In this document: positions 43,262 to 56,800 of the stretch, piece by piece | How positions within the stretch are numbered: the first letter of the stretch is position 1 | How the letters are laid out: the number at the start of each line of letters is the position of its first letter | Assembly: GCA_018806985.1 (NCBI GenBank) | Contig: JADANN010000432.1 | Span: forward strand, 62,001 to 126,000 | Source of the DNA: Angiostrongylus vasorum | Taxonomy: Eukaryota; Nematoda; Chromadorea; Rhabditida; Metastrongylidae | Reading direction: 5' to 3' | Length of the DNA: 64,000 nt | Program-made: the position numbers and the translations under genes | Notes under the pieces: model-generated | The model's input: the letters and a program-made list of their open reading frames with translations, nothing else | Databases searched by the model: none | What the model was told of the DNA's origin: nothing

Positions 43262-44275
43262 TAGTGGTACGCAATCATCACAGATCTCTCTCGCAAAAGG
43301 AGTTCGTGGCAGTTAATCGCGAAGCAAAGTGGCGTCTCGTCAGGTGGCGACTAAGGGGCCGGCCAAAAGCGACCTTATGCTTCTCAGTAATGCAGATGAA
43401 TTCAGAGGATGGTCTCACTGTTGTTGCTGCGCTGATTTGGAACATGCTTTCCGTATTTACGAGGACGCATTCATACATGTGTGCGTGATTGTATCTTCAT
43501 TTATGCGGCTTATATTCTGCGAGTGGATTCGTCCAAAAGCCTGCAACCAAGTGAGAGGGAACTGCATAAGAGGTGGCTGGGAATCGGCTCCAACAAATAA
43601 GCTCCCTATCTACTCGGATAAACAGCAAGCTACGCGGGGCTATACCCAGCCCTCACGTTCAGAGCTCAGCAAGGTATCTGTGCGTATTAAATGATAAGCA
43701 GTAAAATAAGTGGGTTTCATTCTTCTGACTCCGAAAGAGCCTTGGTATGGTAGCATTGGGTAGGACGAGTACGGAGAAACTGCTAAAATTTCAGCGACAT
43801 TCTGCACTGCCTAGACCTCGATAGGCTAAGGTGACAATATGTGCCTACAATGTACGCTCACTCTGCATGTGAGCCCTCTACAGAGGGCTCGATCATCCAG
43901 GCAAGAAGGAGAAGGGATCGACCGGCCGGGAGGAAAAGGAGCACCCCATTCAACATCGTTTATGGCACCGGAGAAGAACTGGTCCTCGTAACATGCCATA
44001 ACAGAAGAGTCGGCAGTTTTGGTGTTCTCGCTGGATTCATTCGAACAACTAATAACCCTAATCAGACGTTTACGGTTGAAGAGATACCGCCTTTACAATC
44101 TTTGTCGTCTGCGCACCGACATCGAGCCATAGCAAAAACAAGGTTTAAGCGTTTTACATGGACCTGGATAAGTTTTGCGAAGACCGTACATTCGTTAAGG
44201 TCATCATTGGAGATTTATGTACTAAGATTGGACCCAGAAGAACATCTGAAAACTTCATCTTAGAACCCACGGATG
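43262..44275 (+). mobile_element. RTE-like LINE fragment, 5' part only
   Basis: Forward copy carrying the 5' region (GTCGAGACTAACC-type sequence in degraded form, and GCCAAAAGCGACCTTATGCT) and a broken endonuclease (FNIVYGTGEELVLVT; the VIIGD region near 44200). It stops near 44275, before the RT. Confidence 0.65.
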
Positions 44276-44459
44276 GAATATCATTCACTCCCACGGTAAC
44301 AGTAGGTAGTATAAAAGTGGCATACTTTAAATGCTCAATTAGTCTTTTCCACATAGCACAGTCTTTACCGTAACCGGATTGCACACAAATTCGTGAGTCG
44401 TTCCAAAATTCTTTTGAGGGTACGGATGCCGTAGGAGTTAGAGATACTTTACGTTGCAC

Positions 44460-44690
44460 ACGTCGTCGTTGGTTTGATCAAGTGACCTGAGCTAACCAAC
44501 CTCTCCTTACGTTCTGGATTGGAAAATTGGTAGCAGGCTTGCCTAGGAGTATGAAAACACTGGACACATAGGTACGGCACCGCAATCCATTATACAGACT
44601 ATGCATCCTACTAGCTTTACAAGGTTATGTATGTAGTCGAATGCATGGTAGATTGTATCCCTCAGAGGTTGGTCTCAGGACGTCTCATTT
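44460..44690 (+). mobile_element. SINE-A, degenerate copy
   Basis: Weak forward match without its head: GGATTGGAAAATTGGTAGCA, CTTGCCTAGGAGTATG, TGTAGTCGAATGCATGGTAG, CCCTCAGAGGTTGGTC. Confidence 0.5.
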
Positions 44691-45529
44691 TTTCCCCCAT
44701 ATTGAAGTGGAAAATAACAAAATAATTCATTACTATTGGAATAAGATGAAATAACATGAATAATTCATTGTGTATTTACACCTAGCTTAGGTATAACAAT
44801 AAAGGAAAGGAATAAACGAGGACGATAAAGAGGAGATATGAAGATGACTGAGTACGAAGGAATTATGAAGATGAACGTCTGTTTATCTATCAACACGATA
44901 TCGTGAAGTCAGTGAATAACAACTTTTCTATGGTTTCAGTCGTATATAATGTGATTGCAGAAGATGAGCGACTAAGAGGCAGTTGAAATCATTACACTTT
45001 TCTCTTGGACAGGCATTCACAGTTAAACTCCTAATTACTATAAATTCTAATCACCATGTAATAAACGGTAACATATGTTTTTGATCTGGCCGCCTATTTC
45101 CGGCTCACATCTATGCAGATTAAAAGAGAATGTTACTAAGTGTATCTTTCCTTCATATAAAGCTATTTCCCTCGAGGTTGATCATATACGAGCCCTTTAG
45201 TGTAGTACGACATTTGGGAGACGTCGAAAACATCGAGTTTTGCTCCATCAGGAGTTTCCTGAAAGTTAAAGTGTTCATGATCTATACCAACACTTATCCT
45301 TAAGTTATTGTACGATACTTGGCCAGTACTTGATAGTTACGTTATTTTATTAATTCAAAGGTTTACTATGCTGAATGCACAGTGGAATAGAATTGTTCGT
45401 TCATCAAACTACATTCTTATGGTTCATCTTTTGCAAATAAAGAATGAATAGTGAGTTTCGTAGCCGTTTCACTAATACGTGGTCTTTGGGTTAGTATAAG
45501 AAGGAAACTAAAGAGTGGATATTTCGATA

Positions 45530-45800
45530 AAGGGTAGAAGATGGAACTTTCGGTGTTGAAAATTCCCTAAAGGATGCGTCAGGCAAACCACTTTATGAAG
45601 CGTAATTATAGGTGATTGGATGGATACCTGGCTGTATCGAATCACTGATGCCATCCTTCCAGACATGTTTATTAGCAATTCTCCGACCAAGAAAAGGTGG
45701 AAAGCTTGGTGATTCCTGCGCGAGGGATTGAAACAGCGATCGATTCAGTGTGCGGTGAACAGCAAATTCCAAAAACAGCGCAACACGAGCCCCGGATATT
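45530..45800 (-). mobile_element. SINE-A, degenerate reverse copy
   Basis: ACTTTCGGTGTTGAAAATTC, CCTAAAGGATGCGTCAGG, ATAGGTGATTGGATGGATAC and GAAAGCTTGGTGATTCCTG keep the family order. The head is eroded. Confidence 0.55.
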
Positions 45801-45889
45801 CAGAATCTGGATAGGATCACCCAGTTTTCCCTCATCTTTCATATGAATCACTTTTTTCAGCATAGTATAACCATCTTGTATTTCTTCAA

Positions 45890-46150
45890 ACGGCTGTGGC
45901 TAGATTTGGTCTGCAGCACACGCTGGGTTGTTGCTTCCACACTGCGCCCCCGACGAAATCACTCCCATGGATCATCCTGCGTTGATAAATTAGTTCCAGA
46001 AATGTCATTGAAAATGGAAACACTGATGGTCTACTTCACGCTTCATAAGTCACTGCATAGGCAAACCAGAACGCTAACAGGCTACGAATGGAGTCGAATG
46101 CATGATGCACCTCATGGGATTCATCAAATCCCCTAATTTCAAACGCTTCA
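45890..46150 (+). mobile_element. SINE-A, degenerate forward copy
   Basis: GTTGATAAATTAGTTCCAGA, ATGGAGTCGAATGCATGATG and CACCTCATGGGATTCATCAA match the body and 3' third. It is inverted relative to the neighbouring copy at 45530-45800. Confidence 0.5.
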
Positions 46151-46209
46151 TCCTTTTATCCTTTCTACTAGAGCGGTACGTTGATAGGTTTCTTCTTCAG
46201 CGTAAAAAA

Positions 46210-49200
46210 AGCGGCACGGCCATCAACCACGGATCTCCATCGCAGAGAGATCTCATGCCGTTTAGTTGCGAGACAACGTGGCGCGTCCCCAAGTGGCGGA
46301 TAGAGGGCTAATCGCCGACCAAAAGCGACCTTTGCTTCCCTGAGAAGAAGGTGGATCCAGAGGATGGATTCCCTGTTTCTGCTTTGCGGATTTGGCAGTA
46401 TCTTCCATATTTACGAGGACGTATTCATGCATGCGTGCGAGGGTGGGTTCCACTTCATACGGATTGTATTCTACGACTAATTCGGCCAAAAGCCTCCAAT
46501 CACGTGACAGAGAAGTATGTAGGAGACGCCTACTAGTCGCCCTCAAATAAGTAAGCTCCCCCGCCCCCCTTTGGGAGAGAATGGTAAGCTACCCATGAGT
46601 ATATGCAGTCCCCCATATTCAAAGCTCGGCAAGTTATACGTGAGTATCAAACGCTAAACACAGTAAAATTAAGGTGTCTCATTCCCCTGAGCCATCGCAA
46701 AGAGCCCTCGACACAGCGGCATTAGGTAGCGCGAGTACGAAGAGACTACTAAAATCGCAGGGCTATTCTAGGCTGCCTAAATCACTAAGGACTAAGGTGA
46801 CTATCTCTATCTATAATCACACACATTTGCATTTGAGTTCTGGATAGAGTGCTTGATCATGCAAGCAGGAACGACAGGGTATGATGTCATCGGACTGGCT
46901 CAGACAGGAAGACACCACCCCCTTCAACGCTGTATGCGACATCGGAGAAGAACTGTTTCTCGGAACATGGGACAGTAGAGGAGTTGGCGGCGTCGGCGTT
47001 CTCGTCAGCACGAGTTTGAGCACGAACTTCGGTTCATTTGAACAACAAACAATCCGATTTGGACGTCTACGATTGAAAAGATGTGGATCAATTCCGGCTT
47101 TGACAATCTTCGTCGTTTACGCGCCGACATCAAACTATGACGAAGAAGAAATCGAAGCGTTCTATATGGGCTTGGAGAAGTTCTACAGAGAACACCATAC
47201 ATTCTTCAAGGTCATCATTGGAGATTTCAACGCCAAGATTGGACCAAGAAGAACGTCTGAAGAACATCACATTGAGACCCACGGATTAGAATGGAACGAA
47301 CAGGGTGACCGGTTGCCCAAGTTGATCATGATAACCAAGTCCATTCATGGTAACTAGCAACCTCACAACCGCCACTCTCAACGGTGGACGTAGGACTCTT
47401 CCATTGAAGGGCACCATAAGCAAATAGACCACATCATGGTCAATCGAAGGCTTCGTTTAACCGATATCCCTGTTATCCCAAAACTCTACACGGGATCAGG
47501 TCATCGCCCTCTTCGTGCAAGATTCCATTTATAGCGAAAACGAGTAAAAGAAGTTAAATTCAAAAAAGCGAAGACCCAGAACCACAATAAACTGAGACTT
47601 ATTCATTTTGTTAGTCCGCTGTTGAGAAGACACCGTTGTCGATAACATCGGCGAGGAATACGATCTGATGATTCAACAACTTCACGTTAGCGCTATGAAA
47701 GCTGAGAGTTCGAAAGTCACCAACAGACGTCCGTCTCCAGAAATACTCGAGCTGATACGCCAGCATGGAATCGCACGAGCTGCAGGCAACCGCCAACGCA
47801 TGTCCGAACATGCAAATAATGCAGACAGGCGATAAGAAGATTTTAAAGAGAGAAGAGAAGCAGTAATGGTCGAAGCTGCAGAGGCTGGGAAAAGCATTCG
47901 CAAAACCCACCGAAGCTTGGCCAGTTATAAAACCAAGATGATTGCAGTCCGACGCGTAGACGGAGCAGTTACAGCGTCCAGAAAAACAATGGAGAAAACC
48001 ATCTACGATTACTACTCAGATCTTTTCGATAGCTTTGTCCTCTTTCCCTCATATGAAACAAAGGAGGATGCATATCTGGTACCACCGGTTCTCTCTTCCA
48101 ACATCTAATTTGGCATTTCTCGGTAAAGAACAGCACAACACCAGGTTCGGCCAGGATAAGACCTGAACTCCTGATGAACCTTCCGTCAATCCTTGTAAGT
48201 ACACTGACTCTACTCTGCACACGTTACCTTCAGAATGCAAGGTTAATATAGCGTAGGAGACCAGCAAGACTGTGTTATTGTTCAAGAAGACTGACGTTCA
48301 CGAGATCAGCAACTATCGAGCAATCTGCTTGCCGTCTGCCATCTACAAACTCTGCACTCTACTCTTCCTTATCGGGATTGGCATAACACCTGGCGAATGG
48401 CAGTCATGTGAAGAAGCAGAGCTTTAAAAAGGATTCAACACAGTTGACCACATTGATACGATAAAAGATTCGTTGGAGCATCGCAAGAGCACAAGAGACC
48501 GCTCCGTTTCACCTTCATCGATTTAAGGAAAGCTTTAGACACTCAGTGGGGTTAAAAACAGTCATGGAAACTTTTGACACCTGGCGCGTCCTTATTCAGC
48601 ATATAAAGAATCTTCTAAGCTGTATAAAAAATTTTATGAACGAAATGTCACCGTTCTACAACGATATTAACATCGATGTCAAAAGGAGGGTTAAGTAAAA
48701 CGATATCATCCTGCCACAGTTATTTACCGCCACCCTCGAGAAAGTCATGCGAACATTGGAGTGGGATAATATGGGAGTGAAAATTGATGGTCGGCGATTA
48801 CACCATCTTCGCTTTGCTGCTGAGATCGTCCTTATAACACCAAACATTTCCCAAGCGAAACGAATGCTTGCCGACTTTGATAAGGCTTGTGGAAAGATGA
48901 AGCTTTGACTAAATTTCGCAAAAAACGGAGTTGGTGAGGAACGAAATGGTTATGTATGCCCCATTCACACTCAATGGTACGAATACCTCCGAATGCTCCA
49001 GTTACATTTATCTGGGCCGGGAAATCAAAATGATGAACGACTTAGCTCCGGAGTTGAGCAGAAGGAAACGAGCGGCTTGGGGAGCTTCCAAGAGCATTGA
49101 GCATGTAATGAGGTGAACGAAGAACACCCGACTCCATGCCCATCTTTCGACTCAACGGTACTTCCTATCTTGACGTATGCGTCAGAAACCTTGTCGCTGC

Positions 49201-49620
49201 TTAAGCAGGATGAAAGGTCAGTCAGCGCTATTTGAAGGCGCATTTGAAAGGACGAGCTAGGAGTATCCCTTGTCGAGCAAGTAAGGGAAGGGGATCCGAA
49301 GCTCCGACCTGCGTCAGAGATGAAAAGTCAAACAGCCGTTTTCTAAGCAAAACAGTCGAAGATAAGGTGGGCCGGACATGTTATGCGTATGAACGACAAC
49401 CAGTGGACAGGAGCCATTAGTAAATGGATTCTTTGGGATGTTAAGCGCGGAGCAAGAAGATTGCCCACCTCGTAGTAGGAGTTCTTCACAAAAATTTTCG
49501 GAAGAAAGGTACGATGCTCAGCGATTTCCTAGAGGAAGCAGAAGCCACTCTGCTACCATTGCACGCGATAGAGGGAAAAGGAAGATTTACTTGCAAATGA
49601 TACAAGTGACACGGCCATTA
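46210..49620 (+). mobile_element. RTE-like non-LTR retrotransposon, nearly complete, inactivated
   Basis: Same element as 39058-42480 in opposite orientation. Its 5' region (46210-46810) matches the 5' region of that copy (CCAAAAGCGACCTTTGCTTC; CCAATCACGTGACAGAGAAG). The endonuclease is open over 158 residues (46881-47357; [46 protein letters not shown]). The RT (about 47640-49100) and the C-terminus (about 49370-49560) are broken by stops. It ends about 50 bp from the stop codon of the MIG-18-like gene, which faces it. Confidence 0.85.
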
Positions 49621-49675
49621 ACGAACTAATATTTACCACACTACTTTCATATTCGTATGAGACATACCAGACATG

Positions 49676-52600
49676 CTAATCCGATAGATTTCTTCTGTTG
49701 GTAAGGCAGATTCCATATAGTGTATCGGCCTGGTGACAAGAAAATTGTATCATATCCCTGAAGTAAGTGATATAGCGGGAATTCAGAATCCGAGAGATCA
49801 ATGTGAAGTGTATAAACTCGACACACCTTATGCCTATATATGCATCCGATTGTTCGAACATGCGTCTTCGATCCATCCAGCTCACATGTTTGCTCTATTT
49901 TTGACTGTGAATCCTGTAGGTACCTGAGAAGCTTAAACTCAGCTGTTCCGGCAGTTGTTAATTATTAATTCGTTCCAGTGGCATACATTCATCTCGTACT
50001 ATTATGCGGTACGATTAGTTATAGATAATTCTCTTGAAATTATGAATGTAACTAAGCCTTGTGGCCTCCACTTCGTAAAAGCCATAAGGTTTTCGTGTGT
50101 ACATTGTAGGAGCTGGAAGCCACTAAAGATCTTAACAAATATCGGATTGAAAAGTTACCATCGACAGCCAATAACTCTTTCAACTGTGGATCCGTCGAGT
50201 TCTTTGGAAAGACATGCCACAGGTTTATGTCCGTAGGAATCCCGACGTATCTATAATATGAGTATAGATAGAGTTCTGCAACAGAATACTCGTTTCGAAA
50301 ACAAGTCACAACAGAAAACTACCACTCAAGAATTTTCAAATGTGTCACTTCTCAAAGTACGTAAACGTGCACTGAGTTTATTTGTGGCTGGTATTTATTC
50401 GTATGAGAAAGTGAATGAGTGATTAGGACTTGCTGCAAACGCTAGCTGATATTTGAGTAATAGAGTAGAACTTCTGGACCAGTTCTTACCTCGCACTGAA
50501 ACACAGAACCATCTTTATGGTAGCGATCACCGTCGTACAGCCGCTTCTGACGATATTGACAACCGATACACACCTTTTGACTTCGTCCACCACTCATTCT
50601 ACAGTAGAATAGGAATTCTCCGTCCTGAACACTGAGTAGAAGGTCACAGCATGAGACCGATTGTACAGTGACCTGACTACTGCGGCAAAGAAGATCAACC
50701 AATCCTCGTTTTCTTTTAAGTATTGGTACTATTATTGGTCATGCTTATCCTGAGAGAACCATTGTTTTATTGCTCACCGGCCATTGTTCTCCGACTTTGT
50801 AATGTTTTCCATTATGAATGCAACCGACACTACACATCTGAATTGTTCCGTTATAGTGTTCGCGACATTCGTACCTAAAGCATTTTCTATCGAGGTTTTT
50901 GAGTATTCGTTTTATAACATTTGTTCATTCTTATATTACAAGGGCGAGTGTAACAAAGTGCTGAAAGCATCCTGTAATATAAACGTGGTCGTTGGTTCGA
51001 TCTCATGCCCGAGTTCATCAAGCCTTTCAACCTTCCTGAGTCAAAAAATGTGTAGCATACTTGTCTGGGAAAACAGCAGGACTGATTTAATGAAACGGTA
51101 GGCCACCGCAACCGAGTGCTGAGGTCAGAGATGAATTCCTTGACGTCTAACGGTGCTTAATGTAATTGAATGGATCGAGTATCCCTCAGGGATTGATCGA
51201 CGCCAAATAATTCGTCCTTTATTTTTATATTACAATTACAAATTAGAAGTAAGACATCGACATAACCGATTATCTACGTTGTATCCAAAGTTCTGATAGG
51301 TCTTCGTTTGAGTGGTTAAGTTTCATACAATTTATATTTGATGATAGACCTAATATCAGCACTCTACCACAGTCCATCGCTGTTTCGTCACATTACGTTG
51401 ACGAAATATTCGAACAATGGGAGCTCATTGTGTCACTTTTAATGCTTCCAGGTATATCTAAAGTGGGGCGCGTGTAGTGCAGTGGTTAAAAAGTGCCACA
51501 CTTGTCCATAAGTTCGATCCTCTGCCAAGGGGGCAAATATCTCCTCTAGCCTTTCTGGTATTAGTGCCACACTTGTCTAGAGGAATAAAAACGCTGGGTT
51601 AGTATACAGGTGGACTACTACAAGCCATGATATAAGCATTATATCACCTCCGCGATATTACGAATGGATTAGAGTACATGGCTCATCCATTCTCTATCCT
51701 TCACCCTTTGTAAACTACTCACGTGTATTCTCCATAGTCATCTTGCTGTCCGATAGCGACTTTTCGTTGCTTGTCATGTGATATACAGCCCTTTAATTTG
51801 CCCTTTAGATACGGTCCGTCTTTCTCGCATTCATAGTAGTAGGTGTTCTAAAAAGAAATAGCCACTAGAAATAGTACTGTAATAATAAAAATGCAGAGCA
51901 CCTTGTAATGCTAACTATAGCGGTTAGTAATCAACAAATAAATATTTTCTTAGTGTCGGTTAGTTGCCGGTTACTAACGACTTAATGCCAATTCGTTGAG
52001 GTAGGATGAAACCAAAACGGTGTTTACTCATGAATTCCTGAATAGGAGTGTTCTGCGAGAATTTGCTTAAAAACTTTTTATCCAGCAGCTGATTCCACAC
52101 GTAATAACTCTTTAGCCTTGCTCTACATGGACACTTTTTATTTTTAACGGTGGGTTTTTTAATGCGGTGTTATAAATTACATCTTCACCAAAGCAAACAA
52201 CTCTTTACATGTCCCTCTCACACTCAAAGTGACCGAGTTGTTTTTGCTCCTTCTGAGGACTCAAAGAATACTATATTCTTTTCAGAGGTCCTTCAGGGCC
52301 TGATAAAAAACTCAATGGTCTTCCTCCTTTACCGTTGACATTCTGTGAGACTATGCTACTAATGGATTCTGACCTCCTGTCTCCGTTAAGACACCATTTA
52401 GTTGTCGAAAACAACGTATTCAATGGCCTTCGTAATCGTTGACGTAGGTGATAAACTCAGATTTCCTTACTTACCTACATGATACGGCACAGTCTCAGAA
52501 GCAACCATTCGATCTCAAATTTGATAACACTGAGTGAGCATTTAACCACTAACTACGTACCATCCAGGTTTCCCAGGCGTACGTTAGGGTGCATACAATA

Positions 52601-53834
52601 GCAGAGTGGCACATGTGTTCTCGTAGCGTCCTGTTCTTTGTCGTCTTCACTACCTCCTTGTTGCTCTATTAATCTCCCTATGTTGCTCGTCTCCTCCAGT
52701 TTATGTATTGTCTCGGTCACCATGATAAACCCAGACAGTTCTCCACAATCTTCGTTCCATTTGCATGCGTAAGTACCACAATATGATGTTTTTCAGAAGT
52801 TCATCTGGAGCCGGTCTTTCGTTGATGTTTAGAATGACGCTTTCACAGAATGTATTGTATTCTAAGTACAACTTCTTATGTCCATATATACCGTCATCTC
52901 AATTTCTCATAGTTTTTATGTAAGCGTACAAACGTCGGAGAATGGAACTGGTCTGCGGCTTTTTAGCCGTAAACGTCTTATTCGGTTCGTTAAATACTTA
53001 TAGATGTTTACAGGCACACCTATATTAACAAAGATGCCAAAGCTATTGAACTTTCTACTGTCAAAAGTTCTGCGAAATCATAGATGGAGAGAAGGAAGCG
53101 GCGGCTGGAGAGTTAATCTTCTTTTTTAGCTTACATCATTAAGTGCTTCATGAAGGATTAAAACTTTGTTGTGCATGCGTCATAAGTACCTATCATCGCC
53201 TTAGTTCTTCCAGATTTGAGCACCTTAGAATACGGATGCTCTCATGGAAGGCCAAAGGAATGGCGCTTTCTTACTATTTATTGAGATTAACACCATGGGT
53301 GGTTTGTCGAGATCTTGCCTAGGGGCTGGGTATATCCCGAGTAGCTTGCCGGTTCCTCAAAGAGAAAGTGAAAAACTTATTCGTTTGAGTGGTACCTTTG
53401 CCACCTCCTGTGCACTTCCTATTCAACTGGTTGCAGGCTTTGGGGGCAAATTGAGTATGTACACATGTGCATAAAATATATATTACTCCGGCATGATGTT
53501 CCCATATGAGCATAGTATAGCATAGCATCTACCTACCACTTCGGGCAAGTACAGGATCGCCGTTCGTCCACGTTTAACATCCTACCCGTCAAGTAGAGAA
53601 ATTCCATGCCTAGCAATTAAATTGGCAAAGAATCGTTCACTAAGGAAGATCCGAGAAACCGAACGTACTAAATGGCGGAATCCGCTCTGAACTGCTTTTT
53701 CTTACGGATTTTCGAATGTTTCGAGAATTCACTACATAGTAGCAGTACTGCTCGGCGACTTCGTCTGCACTGACACCATCAGCTACAGTGTTTACTTGAT
53801 CAACTACATTCATGACTTCCACGTTATATATTAC

Positions 53835-53866
<32 letters not shown>

Positions 53867-56800
53867 GTATATATATATGCAGTAATTGTTCTACTTTACA
53901 CCGACGACTTCATAAGAGGAAAAAAATGAAGAGCTACTTCGACAAACTGAGCCGATGTATTCTACCGTTCAACACAACTGTCATGTGTTCTATCCGTAAC
54001 TGCGGATCACTGATCTAACGCACTTACTTACCAATCAAATTCCTTTACGTTTTACCAATTTTGCAACGATTGGATCGGAACCATTCATTGGCAGTTTATT
54101 AAGAGAAAAAAAACAAAATTTCTCTTATCTCGACTTCCGATAGGAATGTCACGTAGGTAGAACTGTTGGCCTTTTTTTAAATAAATTAGCCATATTCCTA
54201 TGTACTTGGTTTAACTAATGGAACGATAAATATAGGCGTATTCATTAAAGAACCAATCAACGGTACTCGCCGAAACACGATGTTCGCACGGCGATCGTTT
54301 CTGTTCTAGCAGAACTAGCAGAACTGTTTCCTATACTGTGGTTACAACTTATTTTTCAAAATTTCCCTTCAAGATCTTTTTCAACTTTTAAATGAGCGTG
54401 AAGGATATTCTGAAAGAGAGGTATTGGAAAGGGAATGTGAGTTAAAGAAAAAAGAGAAGAATGAATCCAATCTAGCGTAAAGTTAACTTCAACTGACCGA
54501 GCATTATATTCAACAAAATTGATGTGCTTCATTTCCTCGGTCACTAATCAACTTCTACGCCTCAAAATACCTATGAGTTTTCTTTGTTACCTCTTCATCC
54601 ACCCATTGCTCTCCGACTCGATAGTGACGATTTCTGCTACCGACACAAGCAACATATCGAAACTGTAGATGTCCGTCCCGCCCTAAATCAAGAATTGAAG
54701 CTTTTTCAAGACCTGATTTAAAAAAGCACATTAAGCTCATTCTTCATAAAATAAGATCAGAAGTATGAGACAGTTTCTTTTTCTAAACGAATCTTTCAAG
54801 TGATTTACACGCACTGCTGGGCGCGTGCAGTGCTGCGGTTAGAGTTGCCCTGTTTGTAAACTGGATCAGTTGCTGTTGGTTCGAGCCGGCGCTCCAGACT
54901 CAAATTACCCTTTACTTTTTACATGCATCGCATTTTCTACAATTCTAAATGATGGACAATTAGTTGCAAAGCTACTAATTTAATCCTAAGGTTTTCTCTT
55001 TTTTTTCTTCCGTCAAAAAGCGTCTTAATTTCGTCTAATTCTAAATGACAATCGTTCGTTCTACTAAGACACGTATTGTTCCATGGTAAATCATGAAAAC
55101 GATTGTCTATCGAAGTGCAAGAAGCAAAAAAATTAAAAAAGACTGACAAAAGTATTAGGCAGACGAGTATTACGGAAGATTACAAAGGTACTCTCTTTCT
55201 CGAACCCCCTCCACCCCCCTTATCTCCCTAAAAAAAGAAGTTTACAAAGCATGTATTTGCTGTGGGAAACAAAGAGATGATTGCTTATTAATCACCGATG
55301 CCTTGTTATTCGCTTAAAATACTATTCATCTATTGAATTTCTTCAATTTATATGCATTGATTTCGCGACACTGACAGATCGTCTTCTAGCGGTCAAATTG
55401 ACTAACTATAGGGTTCACTGTTGTCCTGGCAGAAGTCACAAGATAGAAAACTTCGTTCCGAACCATTAGGAATTGCTACTGCATCTGGGAAATCTGAGAA
55501 CACACCAGGATGGGTACATTGGGTTTTCGAAGAAAACCATGCTTAAGCACTCAGCGTTTCACGAGGAGAGAAAACGCCATATCTTTAGTTTGCAGCCGAA
55601 TCCATCAGAAAAAGCCGAACATACTCGTCACGGAAACATTTTGAGGGCAGCTTGACAAGTAAGGATGAGACATCTAATTACCTAAGTACTCAGGTAATTC
55701 ATACGTATAATCCACTTTTTTCATCATTGTCTTTTTTGCGATATAAAGATCGTGATATCCAATTTTCATAGATCTTTTGGTACTACTGAGGATGAATATG
55801 AACAAATGGTTCCAACTCGTCTAAAATTATTCGCTTACCAGTTGTGAAAACAGCTAGTGGGAGCAGTCCTCTTCACTGTTTGTATTCTTTCGTCAACAGT
55901 ATTCATTCAATATTACAATGCAGTACTGATAATCACAGACTAACCTAATTCACATATGGCCACATAGTCGCCGGTTATGGTGGTGCTTCCGATATTCAGC
56001 TGCTGGTTAGTTCCAACTACGCATCCGCGTGGTTCGAGTCGACCTTGTTTGCATTGATACCAGTACTTCCCTATGTGAATGACCAATGATTATTCATAAC
56101 TGATCTCATCTTTCGTCGGTAGTCACAAATTTATCGGAGTTTTCTTGAAAGCATTAAGATTCATAGACTGAAACACGTCCTATACGGAGTTATTTCAGCG
56201 ACGGTCTCACCTCTGACGATTATTTCGCCATCCGTCCACCAACGTGCTTTTTGATCGTTACCGGAACTCCAGCATCTTAACGTTAACTTCTTAATGTGCT
56301 TTCATGAAAAAACATTCGTGAACACAAAAATGAAGACATGGAAACGGCAACGAATACTAGAAAGAGGGAAATTTGGAATGGAGACACTTCTATGAATGAA
56401 CGTACCGCGTTCGTGTTAGGTAATTCGATTCCCATTCTTCGGATAGATGAACGAAGTTAAACAGAAGGACTATAGTTGAGATTTGTAACAACATTTCTAT
56501 GTTCGGATTGTTGCGTTTTCGATTCTGTCTGCTACTTTATATAGAGTGCGAAAATCCGGTGGTGGTGTATGCCGGCATCGAATGGGGCGTGGTTGTACTA
56601 TTCTACTCGGACATCAGATGACGACGGCGATTTGGATGGGGACGATGATGGGGGCGATGAAGGGGACAGTGATGAGCACCAAAGACACACCTACACTACT
56701 GGGCATACAACAATTCATCGTCACAGACACGTCATTAGAAAACATCGAGTTGTGAAGCAGAAAAAAACAAAGCGAACGAACGAACGAAACTCGATTCGAT

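Larger units (their letters stand above)
37641..49675. other. repeat-dominated intergenic block between CCDC93 and the MIG-18-like gene
   Basis: The two flanking genes end towards each other here. The block holds family B copy 6, a SINE-C, three RTE-like copies (39058-42480 minus, 43262-44275 plus, 46210-49620 plus) and three degenerate SINE-A copies. A possible orphan minus-strand exon lies at 43075-43219. At 38140-38900, 42490-43000 and 44700-45500 I see only AT-rich unassigned DNA. Confidence 0.6.

Noticed and set aside
53640..53822. 60-codon minus-strand frame with protein-like sequence near the TA microsatellite
   Set aside because: Good composition, but it lacks compatible splice sites and the cysteine pattern of the host gene in whose intron it lies.
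54815..54905. Possible tRNA gene
   Set aside because: A and B boxes are present but no complete cloverleaf can be drawn. It is the head of a SINE-A, like similar heads elsewhere.
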